Source: Streptomyces sp. NBC_01429 (lineage in GTDB: Bacteria; Actinomycetota; Actinomycetes; Streptomycetales; Streptomycetaceae). Taken from it: DNA of 64,000 nt. A program made the translations under genes and the position numbers. The notes below the pieces were generated by a model. It was not told the DNA's origin and did no database searches. It worked only from the letters and a program-made list of their open reading frames with translations. Position 1 is the first letter of the stretch. Every line of letters begins with the position of its first letter. This document shows, one piece after another, positions 49,124 through 57,568 of this stretch. The DNA is taken from contig NZ_CP109599.1 in NCBI RefSeq assembly GCF_036231945.1, forward strand, positions 4,806,501 to 4,870,500. The letters run 5' to 3'.

Positions 49124-51953
49124 GGGCCTGGATGTGGAAAAGGTCGATGGCCAAGGACCGGGCGATGCGTTCTTGGCCGGAGTCGGAGCCCAGGAGCCGG
49201 TTGCAGTGCATGTGGATCAGGTCCGAGGCGCAGCGGTCGGCTATCTCCGGGGTGGGAAGGAGCACGCGGTAGACGGACAGGGCTTCTTGCCGTGCTTCCC
49301 ACAATGTGGTGAGCCGGGGCGGGACGGTGCCGGTGCGGGTTGGGGCGCGTAGCCGTTCCCGTCGGTTGCGTTCGACAGAGGTCAGCGGGCCGCTGCGGAG
49401 TGCGGACGGTGAGGTGCACCAGCGGGCGATCGCGGTCGCTGAGCGAGCGGCGAGTAGGAGGCGGTCGTCTTCGGTTCCCGGGTGGTTGAGCGCGGCGAGG
49501 ACGAGGGCGCTGTCGGCGACGAAGACGTCCTCAGCCGCGTGGACGCAGTGGGGACCGCCGTATCGCTGTGTCTCGCGTACATAGGGCGCATAGTGGAGTT
49601 GTCCGTCACTCAGGCGTTGCTCGGCGAGGCCGACTGCCCACTCTCCCAGGGAGTGCGACAGTCCGCTCAAGGTGCCCGGGTCTGCTTGGAAGCGCAGGCG
49701 CAGGTGCGGGCCCAGTGCCGGGGTGTCGTAGCGGAGCCAGAACAGCCTGGCTCCGGCGGGGACAGGTGGAAGCCGTTCCAGTACGGCGTCCTGATGGCGG
49801 GCGGGAACAGCGATGGCGGCGGACAGCCAGTCCCGTCCCGGAGGGCAAGTGTCCGCTGTTCGGGGCCGGGGAGCGGTGCGGGGGTCGGTGAGGGCTTGCG
49901 CTGGGCTGGTGCGGCGCTGAAGAGCGACCACCAGTTCGAGAGGATGGCGGCCGCGCGGGCCTCTCACCGCCAGTTCGTGGCTGCCGTGTCCGAGCGCTTC
50001 GGTCAGCGATCGGGTCCCTCGCAGCACCGTGCGCCGCAGGATCTCCTGGTGATCCGTGTCGTGTGGGCGGAGAGGGAGCTGGCGGTCCGACTCCTCGGCC
50101 ACGACGACCGGAGGAACCGGCGGAAAGGTCGTGGCGAGCCAGGTGGCAAGGCGCCGATGCCAGGTGGATTGTCTCGTTGCGGCGGCCACCACGTCGTCCG
50201 GCAGCAGCCAGCGTTGCGGGGCCAGGACGACGCCGCGACAGCTGACCCGGGGGGTGTACGGGAAGCAGGCGGCCGGTCCCCACGACCAGGTGTGCCAGGG
50301 CCGCTCGTCGACGTGGCCGAGCAGATGCAGGAGTTGGGCGGCGGGCGGAAGGAGGTCGCGGGTGATGCGGCTGAACAGTACCGGTACGACCTGCTGCTGG
50401 AGGGTGTGCGACCACAACACCAACTGTCGGCTGGAGCTGGTGATCGCCAAGTCTTCCGGGTGCAGGTCACCGTCACGGGTGGGGACGCCGACCGGGATGC
50501 GAAAGGGGGCAAACCCGGTCTCGACGGCCAGACCTGCGGCCTTGGCGGAAAGGGGTCGGCAGACGACCTCGGCAATAACAGGTCCGTTGATGTCCGGTGT
50601 GCTTGGGGTCAGTTGGGGGAGCCACCGCGCGAACCGGCCGGAGGCCGAGCCGGCGTCCTGGGCGGCGAGGCGGCCGACCACCAAACGGGAGGAGCCGTCC
50701 GCCTCGGCCACGATACGTACGTGGATCTCCGCGCTGCGCGGCGGCGGGCCCGTACCGTGGTCCAGGCGCTCGATGTGTTCCTCGGTCAATTCGACCTCGG
50801 TCCGCCCGTGTGCGAGGGCGTCCGACAGGAGGGAAGCCAGCAGCCGACTGTGCTGTTCCCGGCTCTCGCCGGACTCGGTGGTGGCCGCGATGGCATCGCC
50901 CGCATGTGGGGGCCCGATGCCGACGGTCGGGTCGATGGCTTCCAGGAGCGGCACCATGCGATGCCGTCCGTACGTCTCTACGAACCGGTCCGACCAGAGA
51001 CGCAGCGGGGGCGTGCGGTGGCTGATCCGCCACAACGCCGATGCGGCCAGGGCGGCTTGCGCGCCGACGGCCGAGGGCAGTCGCAGTTCGGCGTCGGCCA
51101 GTGTGTCCACAGTGATCGGGCGGTCGACAAGGTGGATTTGGTCGGCGAGAGACCGGGCCGAGCGCAGTAGCCTGAGTCGTTGTGCCGCACCGGGTGGGTG
51201 TTGGTCGGCCTCTCTCAGCAGCTCCCGCAGCCTGATCAGGAGCGCGTGTTCGGGGGCAGATCCGGGGACTTTGCGCAGGAGATGTCCGAGCGGATCGTCG
51301 CGCGGGTCCTCGGGAAGAATGTCGGTCAGCAGGATTCCCGTGCGGACCATGTGTGTGAGCGCCTCTTCGGCGGCCTCCGCCGTCGCGCCCGGATAGCGTT
51401 CCAGGACGGCAGCGATGACGTCGCTCCCCAGTACGCCATCGGCGCATGTCTTCAGCAGCCACGTGGACAGTCCGGTGACAAGGACGCTGCCGAGCTGCCC
51501 GGATCCGTCCCGGCCGGGATGCTCGGCCTCGTACCGGGCCCCATGACCCACCACCAGGTTGTTCACTGTGAACACCAGCATCGGTACGACGCCCGGTGCC
51601 CGAAAGGCGCTGTCCGTGAAGCCGAGCAACCACTGAGGGCTGGGCACGGTGACCGCCTGGTGACGTTCGCCCAGGCGCAGCACCACCTGGTGGCCCCCCA
51701 GCCGGGCGGTGGCAACCCCGCACCACACACCATGGGGAGTCGTCCGCGTTTGTGCCCGGATCCTGTAGGCGGTGCGTGTCACTTCGGCTTTGTGCGAGTC
51801 GCGGGCCGACTGTTCCAGGGACCGGGAGGCCAAGAACAGTCCTTCCTCGATCAGCCCCTCGTCGATCAGCCCCTCCCCCTGGTCTGTGCCGCAGGCCAGC
51901 AGCGGAATACGGGCCATTGCCACCGGGCCGAAAGTAAAGACGTTCCCTGCCAC
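49107..51953 (-). CDS. lanB: Class I lanthipeptide dehydratase LanB (full length)
   Basis: The 948-residue protein joins the large glutamylation domain (from RAQTRTTPHGVWCGVATARL) and the C-terminal elimination (SpaB-C-like) domain (ARLFWLRYDTPALGPHLRLR, LHYAPYVRETQRYGG). It uses glutamyl-tRNA to dehydrate Ser/Thr in the precursor core. GTG start with GATGGGG upstream; an in-frame ATG 12 codons later is possible. Encoded 105 nt after the precursor gene. Confidence 0.93.
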   Translation of the reverse strand: MAGNVFTFGPVAMARIPLLACGTDQGEGLIDEGLIEEGLFLASRSLEQSARDSHKAEVTRTAYRIRAQTRTTPHGVWCGVATARLGGHQVVLRLGERHQAVTVPSPQWLLGFTDSAFRAPGVVPMLVFTVNNLVVGHGARYEAEHPGRDGSGQLGSVLVTGLSTWLLKTCADGVLGSDVIAAVLERYPGATAEAAEEALTHMVRTGILLTDILPEDPRDDPLGHLLRKVPGSAPEHALLIRLRELLREADQHPPGAAQRLRLLRSARSLADQIHLVDRPITVDTLADAELRLPSAVGAQAALAASALWRISHRTPPLRLWSDRFVETYGRHRMVPLLEAIDPTVGIGPPHAGDAIAATTESGESREQHSRLLASLLSDALAHGRTEVELTEEHIERLDHGTGPPPRSAEIHVRIVAEADGSSRLVVGRLAAQDAGSASGRFARWLPQLTPSTPDINGPVIAEVVCRPLSAKAAGLAVETGFAPFRIPVGVPTRDGDLHPEDLAITSSSRQLVLWSHTLQQQVVPVLFSRITRDLLPPAAQLLHLLGHVDERPWHTWSWGPAACFPYTPRVSCRGVVLAPQRWLLPDDVVAAATRQSTWHRRLATWLATTFPPVPPVVVAEESDRQLPLRPHDTDHQEILRRTVLRGTRSLTEALGHGSHELAVRGPRGRHPLELVVALQRRTSPAQALTDPRTAPRPRTADTCPPGRDWLSAAIAVPARHQDAVLERLPPVPAGARLFWLRYDTPALGPHLRLRFQADPGTLSGLSHSLGEWAVGLAEQRLSDGQLHYAPYVRETQRYGGPHCVHAAEDVFVADSALVLAALNHPGTEDDRLLLAARSATAIARWCTSPSALRSGPLTSVERNRRERLRAPTRTGTVPPRLTTLWEARQEALSVYRVLLPTPEIADRCASDLIHMHCNRLLGSDSGQERIARSLAIDLFHIQAHVLRH

Positions 51954-52017
51954 CGTGCCCCATCACGTTGTGCGGGGTGGCGCGGGACATGACCGCGCCA
52001 CCCCGACCTCTTTGCTG

Positions 52018-52052
52018 GACCGCCGACCGCCGACCGCCGACCGCCGACCGCC
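52018..52052. repeat. Five tandem GACCGCC heptamers between lanA and lanB
   Basis: Five perfect 7-bp units and a sixth altered unit (GACCGGC) touching the precursor stop codon. On the coding strand they read GGCGGTC. Copy number is likely variable; they occupy the place where an attenuator between precursor and enzymes would be expected. Confidence 0.9.
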
Positions 52053-52058
52053 GACCGG

Positions 52059-52226
52059 CTACGGGGCGTCGGGAGTCACGCACCCCGTGGTGGGGCCCTG
52101 CGGTGGGGACTCCCCGCAGCCGTCGCCGGTGGTGTCGCCATCGGTTTCAGCGAAGCCGTACCGGATCTGAGACAGATCGGTGTTGGCGGCATCCAGCCGG
52201 AACACTTCGGACAGGGCAATGCTCAT
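52059..52226 (-). CDS. lanA: FxLD-family lanthipeptide precursor
   Basis: The 55-residue peptide has a leader containing F9-R-L-D12 (FxLD motif, cf. FNLD boxes of class I leaders) and a Cys-containing core. Cys37 and Cys49 are ring donors; Thr32, Thr33, Ser40, Thr46, Thr47 and Thr51 are dehydration candidates, so up to two rings can form. Asp35-Gly36 sits just before Cys37, a likely isoaspartate site. The ATG has an excellent GGAGG 6 nt upstream. No GG cleavage motif is obvious. Confidence 0.88.
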   Translation of the reverse strand: MSIALSEVFRLDAANTDLSQIRYGFAETDGDTTGDGCGESPPQGPTTGCVTPDAP

Positions 52227-52305
52227 GTCAACCTCCTCTCCTGCACATCGAAGGGATGGTGTGCCCGCGCCGTGGTGGCCCGGGAGATCTGGGGAACGGT
52301 GATGC

Positions 52306-53517
52306 TCACTGCCAGGCGAGTACCATGCGAGGGCCAGGCCGCTCCAGCACACGTCCGGCTGCCGGCACGGGCTGGTGGGCTGAGCCTTCCGGGTAGAGGA
52401 GGAGGGCCGGGCCCGTTCCTCGGCGGTGGTCGCGGTCCCACGCGCGAAGCTGCCGCGCGTACGACTCGGCCAGGGACCCGTCCGGACCGTGCCAGGCGAC
52501 TCCGTACTCGAACCTGGAATCGCCGTCGTCCACCGGGCGCATGGTCAGGTAGGCGATACTGCCCGTGCTCCAAGTGGCGGAGCTGCCGCCGGGAAGCGTC
52601 CATGGCCCGCCCTGCCGATCAGGGATCTGCTGGTCCACGTGAAGGCGTCCGAACACGTCCAGCACAGTCGCCAGCCACATGTCCACGACGGGCCGAGTGC
52701 CTTCGGTGACACCGACGGTCACTCCGGTCCATGCCTCCTGGCGCTCACTCGCCAGGGCCGTGGTCAGGGCGTCTCGGTCGGGCTGCGGGCCGCCGTCCCA
52801 TCGCAGCCGGACGCCGCCACCAAGCAGCGTCGTGCCCATGGCGTTCTCGGCCTGCCCCCGCATCCGTACGAAGCCGCACAAGTCCCAGCCGCCTCCGCGC
52901 CAATGGTTGCCCTCCCGGGTGAAGGTGAGCAGGCGCCCCATGCCTCGTAGCCGGAGCGGGACTACCAGGCGACCGTCATCGGCCAGTTGGTCCAGCCACG
53001 CTGGGGCGATCGCCGTTGCCTGGACGGTCACCATGATGCGGTCGTAAGGGGCGCCGTCGGGGACCCCGAAGTGTCCGTCACCGGTGACCAGGCGGACCTT
53101 CGGGTACCCGGCGGCCTCAAGGCACTGCGCGGCACGATCGATCACGTCGGGGTCGATGTCCTGGCTGGTCACGGAGGATTCGGCGCCGACCAGGTAGCTC
53201 AGCAGCGCCGCGTTGTAACCGCCTGAGCCGACTTCGAGCACCTTGTCGCCCGGTCGCGCACGCAAGCGCTCCAGCATCGTGGCCACCAGCCAAGGCGCGG
53301 AGACCGAACTGACCGGCTGCCCGTCGGCGTCGCGGTCGGTGAACACCACGTCGTCGCGGTAGGCGTCCTCCAGCGGGGTACCGGGGACGAAGAGGTGCCT
53401 TGGCACGGCCGCGAACGCGGCGGCCACTTGCGGACTGGTGATCCTGCCTTTGTGCTGAAGATTCTTGGCCAGGTCGGCGTTCATCCTGGCGGCGGTGGCC
53501 GCAGCGTCCAGTTGCAC
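52306..53517 (-). CDS. Methyltransferase of FxLD lanthipeptide system (protein-isoaspartate O-methyltransferase-like)
   Basis: The 403-residue protein has the PCMT entry motif VPRHLFVPGTPLEDAY, the SAM loop KVLEVGSGGYNAALLSYL, QDIDPDVIDRA, and an extra C-terminal domain of about 180 residues specific to this family. Related LanS_A enzymes methylate a core Asp, giving succinimide and isoaspartate. The GTG with AAGGG 7 nt upstream is chosen; an in-frame ATG 12 codons earlier is possible. First gene of the cluster, 79 nt before the precursor. Confidence 0.88.
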   Translation of the reverse strand: MQLDAAATAARMNADLAKNLQHKGRITSPQVAAAFAAVPRHLFVPGTPLEDAYRDDVVFTDRDADGQPVSSVSAPWLVATMLERLRARPGDKVLEVGSGGYNAALLSYLVGAESSVTSQDIDPDVIDRAAQCLEAAGYPKVRLVTGDGHFGVPDGAPYDRIMVTVQATAIAPAWLDQLADDGRLVVPLRLRGMGRLLTFTREGNHWRGGGWDLCGFVRMRGQAENAMGTTLLGGGVRLRWDGGPQPDRDALTTALASERQEAWTGVTVGVTEGTRPVVDMWLATVLDVFGRLHVDQQIPDRQGGPWTLPGGSSATWSTGSIAYLTMRPVDDGDSRFEYGVAWHGPDGSLAESYARQLRAWDRDHRRGTGPALLLYPEGSAHQPVPAAGRVLERPGPRMVLAWQ

Positions 53518-53689
53518 TCCAACACCCTTTCCAGTCAAGGAATTTCCATTCATACCTGGAGGTTTGCCATCAAAAAGGCGTTTTGGGTTGGATCGTAGTT
53601 GCTCTGCCGCTCCCTTACGCGGCTGCTGCTCAGTCAGAGTGCGGTGGGCTGTGGCTGCCGGGCAAGCCGGTTGATGGATATCGCATGCA

Positions 53690-53706
53690 TTGGTATATGT
53701 GACCGA
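53690..53706 (+). promoter_or_regulatory. TTGGTATATGTGACCGA motif, lanthipeptide/kinase divergent region
   Basis: One substitution from 46655-46671. It lies in the 351-nt gap between the cluster's methyltransferase and the kinase-like gene. The rest of the gap is unremarkable. Confidence 0.5.
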
Positions 53707-53868
53707 GCGTGCTCCGGACTCTGCGAGAGGGTTACGTACTGTGGGGCTCTTCACCAGTGCCGTGAGGTGGTGGGCTCTGTCCTCGCGGAGGGCGGCTTGT
53801 GGTGTCACCAGCAGTACCCAGGGCGCGGTGTGTCTGGCTCGGAAGGGAGAGGCAAGCACGGCGGATCA

Positions 53869-54951
53869 ATGTCGTTTCACCCCTGTTTAGAAGGTGATGG
53901 GTTGACGTCTCCGGTTGGTGTGCGGCTTGCCGCTCATGGTGGCGTGTCCGCGTCGCTGGCGCTGCTCAGTGACCGGGCGCTGGGCTCGCTCGTGGAGGGT
54001 GCCGCGCCTTTGGGGGCCGGTGTCGGTGGGACGTCGGCCCTGCTGGAGGTGGCCGGGACGCCGGTCTTCGTGAAGCGGGTGCCCCTGACCGACTGGGAGC
54101 GGCGGCCGGAGCACGTACGGTCCACGGCGAACCTGTTCGGGCTGCCGGGCTTCTGCCAGTACGGCCTTGGCGGGCCGGGTTTTGGGGCGTGGCGGGAGCT
54201 GGCCGTGCACACCATGACCACGGACTGGGTCCTGGCCGGGGAGTACGAGGGCTTTCCGCTCATGTACCACTGGCGGGTGCTGCCCGACTCGGTGTCCCTG
54301 CCCGAAGAACTGGCCGATGTGGACCGGGCCGTCGCCTTCTGGGGAGGCGGGGCGCCTGTGCGCCGCAGGATCGAGGGGCTGCGGGACGCGTCGGCCAGTG
54401 TCGCGCTGTTCCTGGAGTACATCCCGCGGAACCTGCACCAGTGGCTCGGCGAGCAAGTGGACGCCGGTGGCGAGGCCGTCGACCGGGCCTGCGCCATGGT
54501 GGAGCGGGAGTTGGGGGCCGGTGTCTCCTTCATGAACAGCCGGGGGCTCCTGCACTTCGACGCGCACTTCGAGAACATCCTGACCGACGGCCGGCGCCTC
54601 TTCTTCGCCGACTACGGCCTCTCCCTCTCCTCCCGGTTCGCGCTGTCGCCCGAGGAGACCGGCTTCTTCGACCGGCACCGGACCTATGACCGCGCCTACA
54701 CCACCTCGTATCTGGTCCACTGGCTGGTCGCCGCCCTGTACGGGCGCCGGGGCGAGGAGCGCGCGGCGCTGCTGCGCGCCTGGGCCGGGGGCGAGCGGCC
54801 CACCGGCATTCCGGCGGCAGCCGCCGCGATCATCGCCCGGGACGCGCCGCTCGCCGTGGTGGTGTCGGACTTCATCGGCGCACTCGGACGGGAGAGCCGG
54901 GAGACTCCGTACCCGCTGGAGGGGATCCGCCGGATCCGGGGGACGCGCTGA
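53869..54951 (+). CDS. Protein-kinase-like family protein
   Basis: The 360-residue protein has an early VFVKRVPLTDWE (Lys in place of the ATP-anchoring Lys), a catalytic-loop-like LLHFDAHFENIL (H-x-D-x4-N) and DYGLSLS in place of DFG. It resembles the small kinase-like proteins next to regulatory or lanthipeptide genes in Streptomyces but lacks lyase or LanC domains. The start is uncertain: ATG 53869 or a TTG at 53902 after AGAAGG. Diverges from the lanthipeptide cluster. Confidence 0.65.
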   Translation: MSFHPCLEGDGLTSPVGVRLAAHGGVSASLALLSDRALGSLVEGAAPLGAGVGGTSALLEVAGTPVFVKRVPLTDWERRPEHVRSTANLFGLPGFCQYGLGGPGFGAWRELAVHTMTTDWVLAGEYEGFPLMYHWRVLPDSVSLPEELADVDRAVAFWGGGAPVRRRIEGLRDASASVALFLEYIPRNLHQWLGEQVDAGGEAVDRACAMVERELGAGVSFMNSRGLLHFDAHFENILTDGRRLFFADYGLSLSSRFALSPEETGFFDRHRTYDRAYTTSYLVHWLVAALYGRRGEERAALLRAWAGGERPTGIPAAAAAIIARDAPLAVVVSDFIGALGRESRETPYPLEGIRRIRGTR

Positions 54952-54959
54952 CCGGGCGC

Positions 54960-55811
54960 TCAGCCCGGTACGTCCATGCTCTGCGTGCCGACGACCGACA
55001 GCAGCCGCAGCGCCTCCTCGGACCGGGAGCCGGGGTCGGCGGTGTAGATCACGACCCGCTGGTCGCGGTCGGCGATCTGGAGGACGTCGCAGTTCACGGT
55101 GACCGGGCCGACCATCGGGTGGCGGAACGTCTTGCACAGCGCGGGCGCCGAAGCCACGTCGTGGGAGGACCAGAGGCGGGCGAACTCCTCGCTGCCGGAG
55201 AGCAGTTCGGCCACCAGCGCGGACACCTCGGGGTCGTCGGGATAGCGGGCGGCGGTGGCGCGCAGGTCCTGGGCCGCCGAGCGGGCGAACTCCGCCGCGT
55301 CCGCGAGCCCGTACAGGGGGCCGTCCGCACCGTGCGGTTCGAGGAAGACACGGCGTACGAAGTTGCGGTCGCGGCGCGGCAGCGCGGAGAAGTCCTCCAT
55401 GAGGGCGGCGGCCAGATCGTTCCAGGCGATCACCTCGCCCGCCGCTGACATCACCATCGCCGCGGCCTGCGGCAGCCGGTCCAGCAGGTCGAGGATGGAC
55501 TGCCGCACCTCACGGGAAGGGCCGGGCGCCGGGCCCGGCGGGGCCCCGGCCAGATGGTGCACGTGGGCGCGTTCCGCGTCCGACAGCCGCAGCGCGCGGG
55601 CCAGACCGGCCAGCACCTCGCGCGACGGGCGCGGGGCACGGGCCTGCTCCAGCCGCGTGTAGTACTCGGTCGAGATGAACGCCAGCTGCGCCACCTCCTC
55701 GCGGCGCAGCCCCGGCGTACGGCGGCGCGGCCCGGCGGGCAGCCCGGCCTCGGCGGGGGCGATCCGCTCGCGCCTGCTGCGCAGGAAATCGGCGAGTTCT
55801 TGTCTGTCCAC
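54960..55811 (-). CDS. MmyB-like XRE transcriptional regulator
   Basis: The 283-residue protein has an HTH (ELADFLRSRRERI, RTPGLRREEVAQLAFISTEYYTRLEQARAPRP) and the C-terminal MmyB-like ligand-binding domain (AAGEVIAWNDLAAALMEDF, NFVRRVFLEP). Such regulators typically control a divergent dehydrogenase, here the SDR at 55898. The GTG start is approximate. Confidence 0.85.
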   Translation of the reverse strand: MDRQELADFLRSRRERIAPAEAGLPAGPRRRTPGLRREEVAQLAFISTEYYTRLEQARAPRPSREVLAGLARALRLSDAERAHVHHLAGAPPGPAPGPSREVRQSILDLLDRLPQAAAMVMSAAGEVIAWNDLAAALMEDFSALPRRDRNFVRRVFLEPHGADGPLYGLADAAEFARSAAQDLRATAARYPDDPEVSALVAELLSGSEEFARLWSSHDVASAPALCKTFRHPMVGPVTVNCDVLQIADRDQRVVIYTADPGSRSEEALRLLSVVGTQSMDVPG

Positions 55812-55897
55812 ACCCCCAGTGTGCGGCGGGCCGCCGCCGCCATCCAGGTACAGCCGGTGCCTGGATAGCCTCCGCCGCCGGACGCACGGTGGGAGGC

Positions 55898-56710
55898 ATG
55901 GACAACACCCAGGGCACCACACAGATCAACGAAACCTCCGCTCCCGCCACCCCCCGCCTGCTGGAGGGCAAGGTCGCCTTCATCACCGGCGCCGGACGCG
56001 GTATCGGCGCCGCCGCCGCCCGGCTGTTCGCCCGGGAGGGCGCCAGGGTGATGCTCGCGGCCAGGACGGAAGCCCAGCTCAAGGCGGTCACCGAGGAAGT
56101 GCGGGCGGCGGGCGGCACCGCGGAGTACGTCGTCTGCGACCTGGCCGACGCCGCCAGTGTGCGCGCCGCAGTCGACCGCGTCGTGGAGGTGTACGGGCGG
56201 CTCGACGTCGCCTTCAACAACGGCGCGGCGATCGTGCGCCCCGGCCCGGTGGACGAGGTGACCGAGGAGGAGTTCGACGCGGTCTACGCCGTCAACCTCA
56301 AGGGCGCGTGGCTCGCCATGTCCGCCGAGGTGGCCGCCATCCGGGCCACCGCCGGGACCGGGGCCATCGTCAACAACTCCAGCGTCGGCAGCCTGCGCGG
56401 CAACCCCGCGCTGCCCTCGTACGGCGCGATGAAGCGCGCGGTCAACAGCCTCACCGAGTCCGCCGCCGTGACGTACGGCCCGGAGGGCATCCGCGTCAAC
56501 GCCATCGCTCCCGGCGGCACGCTGACCGACATGATCCGCGCCTGGGACGACGAGACCCCCGGCGTCATCGACCAGATCAGCTTGCAGACCCCGCTGCGCC
56601 GGGCCGCCGCGCCCGAGGAGATCGCCGAGTCGGCCGCCTGGCTGCTCAGCGACCGCTCCTCGTACGTGACGGGGGTGATCCTCTCGGTCGACGGCGGCCT
56701 GCGGGCGTGA
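55898..56710 (+). CDS. Short-chain dehydrogenase/reductase
   Basis: The 270-residue classical SDR has the NAD(P)-binding TGAGRGIGAAAA, NNGAAI, the catalytic Ser (IVNNSSVG) and Y-x3-K in SYGAMKRA, and C-terminal YVTGVILSVDGG. The ATG with GGGAGG upstream is used. Regulated presumably by the divergent MmyB-like gene. Substrate unknown. Confidence 0.92.
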   Translation: MDNTQGTTQINETSAPATPRLLEGKVAFITGAGRGIGAAAARLFAREGARVMLAARTEAQLKAVTEEVRAAGGTAEYVVCDLADAASVRAAVDRVVEVYGRLDVAFNNGAAIVRPGPVDEVTEEEFDAVYAVNLKGAWLAMSAEVAAIRATAGTGAIVNNSSVGSLRGNPALPSYGAMKRAVNSLTESAAVTYGPEGIRVNAIAPGGTLTDMIRAWDDETPGVIDQISLQTPLRRAAAPEEIAESAAWLLSDRSSYVTGVILSVDGGLRA

Positions 56711-56716
56711 GTCCGG

Positions 56717-57460
56717 TCAGGCGCGGCGGGCGACCGTGACGATCTCCGGGCTGGCGTCCGTCAGGGGGCCGCGACTCCAGTCGCCGTACTGCTCCGTGAC
56801 CGTGAGGCCCGCTTCCGCCAGGAAGGCCGACAGGGTGTCACGGTCCAGGAAGCGCAGGGTGCTCCGGCTCAGCCGGGGCGCGTCCCAGCCGTCGCTGGTG
56901 TACGTGTGCGTGAAGGAGACGCGGTCCCCTTCGACCGGGGTGTCGACCTCGCACGTACCCCGTACGACCGCTCCGGTGGAGTCGACGACCTCGCCCGAGT
57001 AGCGCACATGCCACTCCTCCCACTCCCTGACCAGCGGATTGCGGGTCTCGAAGGCGAAGGCGCCGTCGTCGGTCAGGGCCCCGGCGATCGCCGCCAGGGC
57101 GACGCGCAGCTCGTCGTCCTCCAGGAGCACCTGGAACGCGTGGCCGGTCATGACGGCCAGCTCGAAGGGGCGCTCCCAGCCGGGGGCGGTGGACAGATCG
57201 GCGAGGATCCACTCGATGTCCGCGCGTTCCCGGGCCACTTCCAGCATCCCGGCGGCCGGGTCCAGCCCGCACAGCCGTCCGGTGTGGCCCTGCTCGCGGG
57301 CGGCGCGCAGCAGGGAGCCCGTACCGCACCCGACGTCCAGGACGGAGCGCGCGGACATCACCAGGGGCAGGTAGAACGCGAAGTCCCCGCGCTTGGCGCC
57401 GGGGTAGTAGAGGTCGTAGAGCGCGGCCAGTTCGGTGTCCGAGAACAGTTTGTCGACCAT
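56717..57460 (-). CDS. Class I SAM-dependent methyltransferase
   Basis: The 247-residue protein has motif I SVLDVGCGTGSLLRAA, an acidic GLDPAAGMLEVAR loop and a C-terminal strand region (TLRFLDRDTLSAFLAEAGL). Of the Methyltransf_25/41 type; substrate unknown. Convergent with the SDR (6-nt gap). Confidence 0.85.
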   Translation of the reverse strand: MVDKLFSDTELAALYDLYYPGAKRGDFAFYLPLVMSARSVLDVGCGTGSLLRAAREQGHTGRLCGLDPAAGMLEVARERADIEWILADLSTAPGWERPFELAVMTGHAFQVLLEDDELRVALAAIAGALTDDGAFAFETRNPLVREWEEWHVRYSGEVVDSTGAVVRGTCEVDTPVEGDRVSFTHTYTSDGWDAPRLSRSTLRFLDRDTLSAFLAEAGLTVTEQYGDWSRGPLTDASPEIVTVARRA

Positions 57461-57568
57461 GCCCGGCAGCCTGCCAGAGTGCCCCAGGGCCGGACGAGCG
57501 ATTTCGCGATTTTCCGTCCGCCGTCCGCCGTCCGCTTCCGGCCGCGCGGTACGGACCGGGGCGGGCCG

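Noticed and set aside
52018..52059. Heptamer array as a CRISPR
   Set aside because: Units are 7 bp with no spacers and there are no cas genes nearby.
53554..53859. Extended N-terminus of the FxLD methyltransferase
   Set aside because: The upstream codons cover the divergent regulatory region with the 17-mer motif and show no protein-like composition; a better ribosome-binding site lies at 53517.
53869..54951. Kinase-like gene as a class III/IV lanthipeptide synthetase
   Set aside because: It has no lyase or LanC domain and is only about 360 residues; the cluster already has LanB and LanC.
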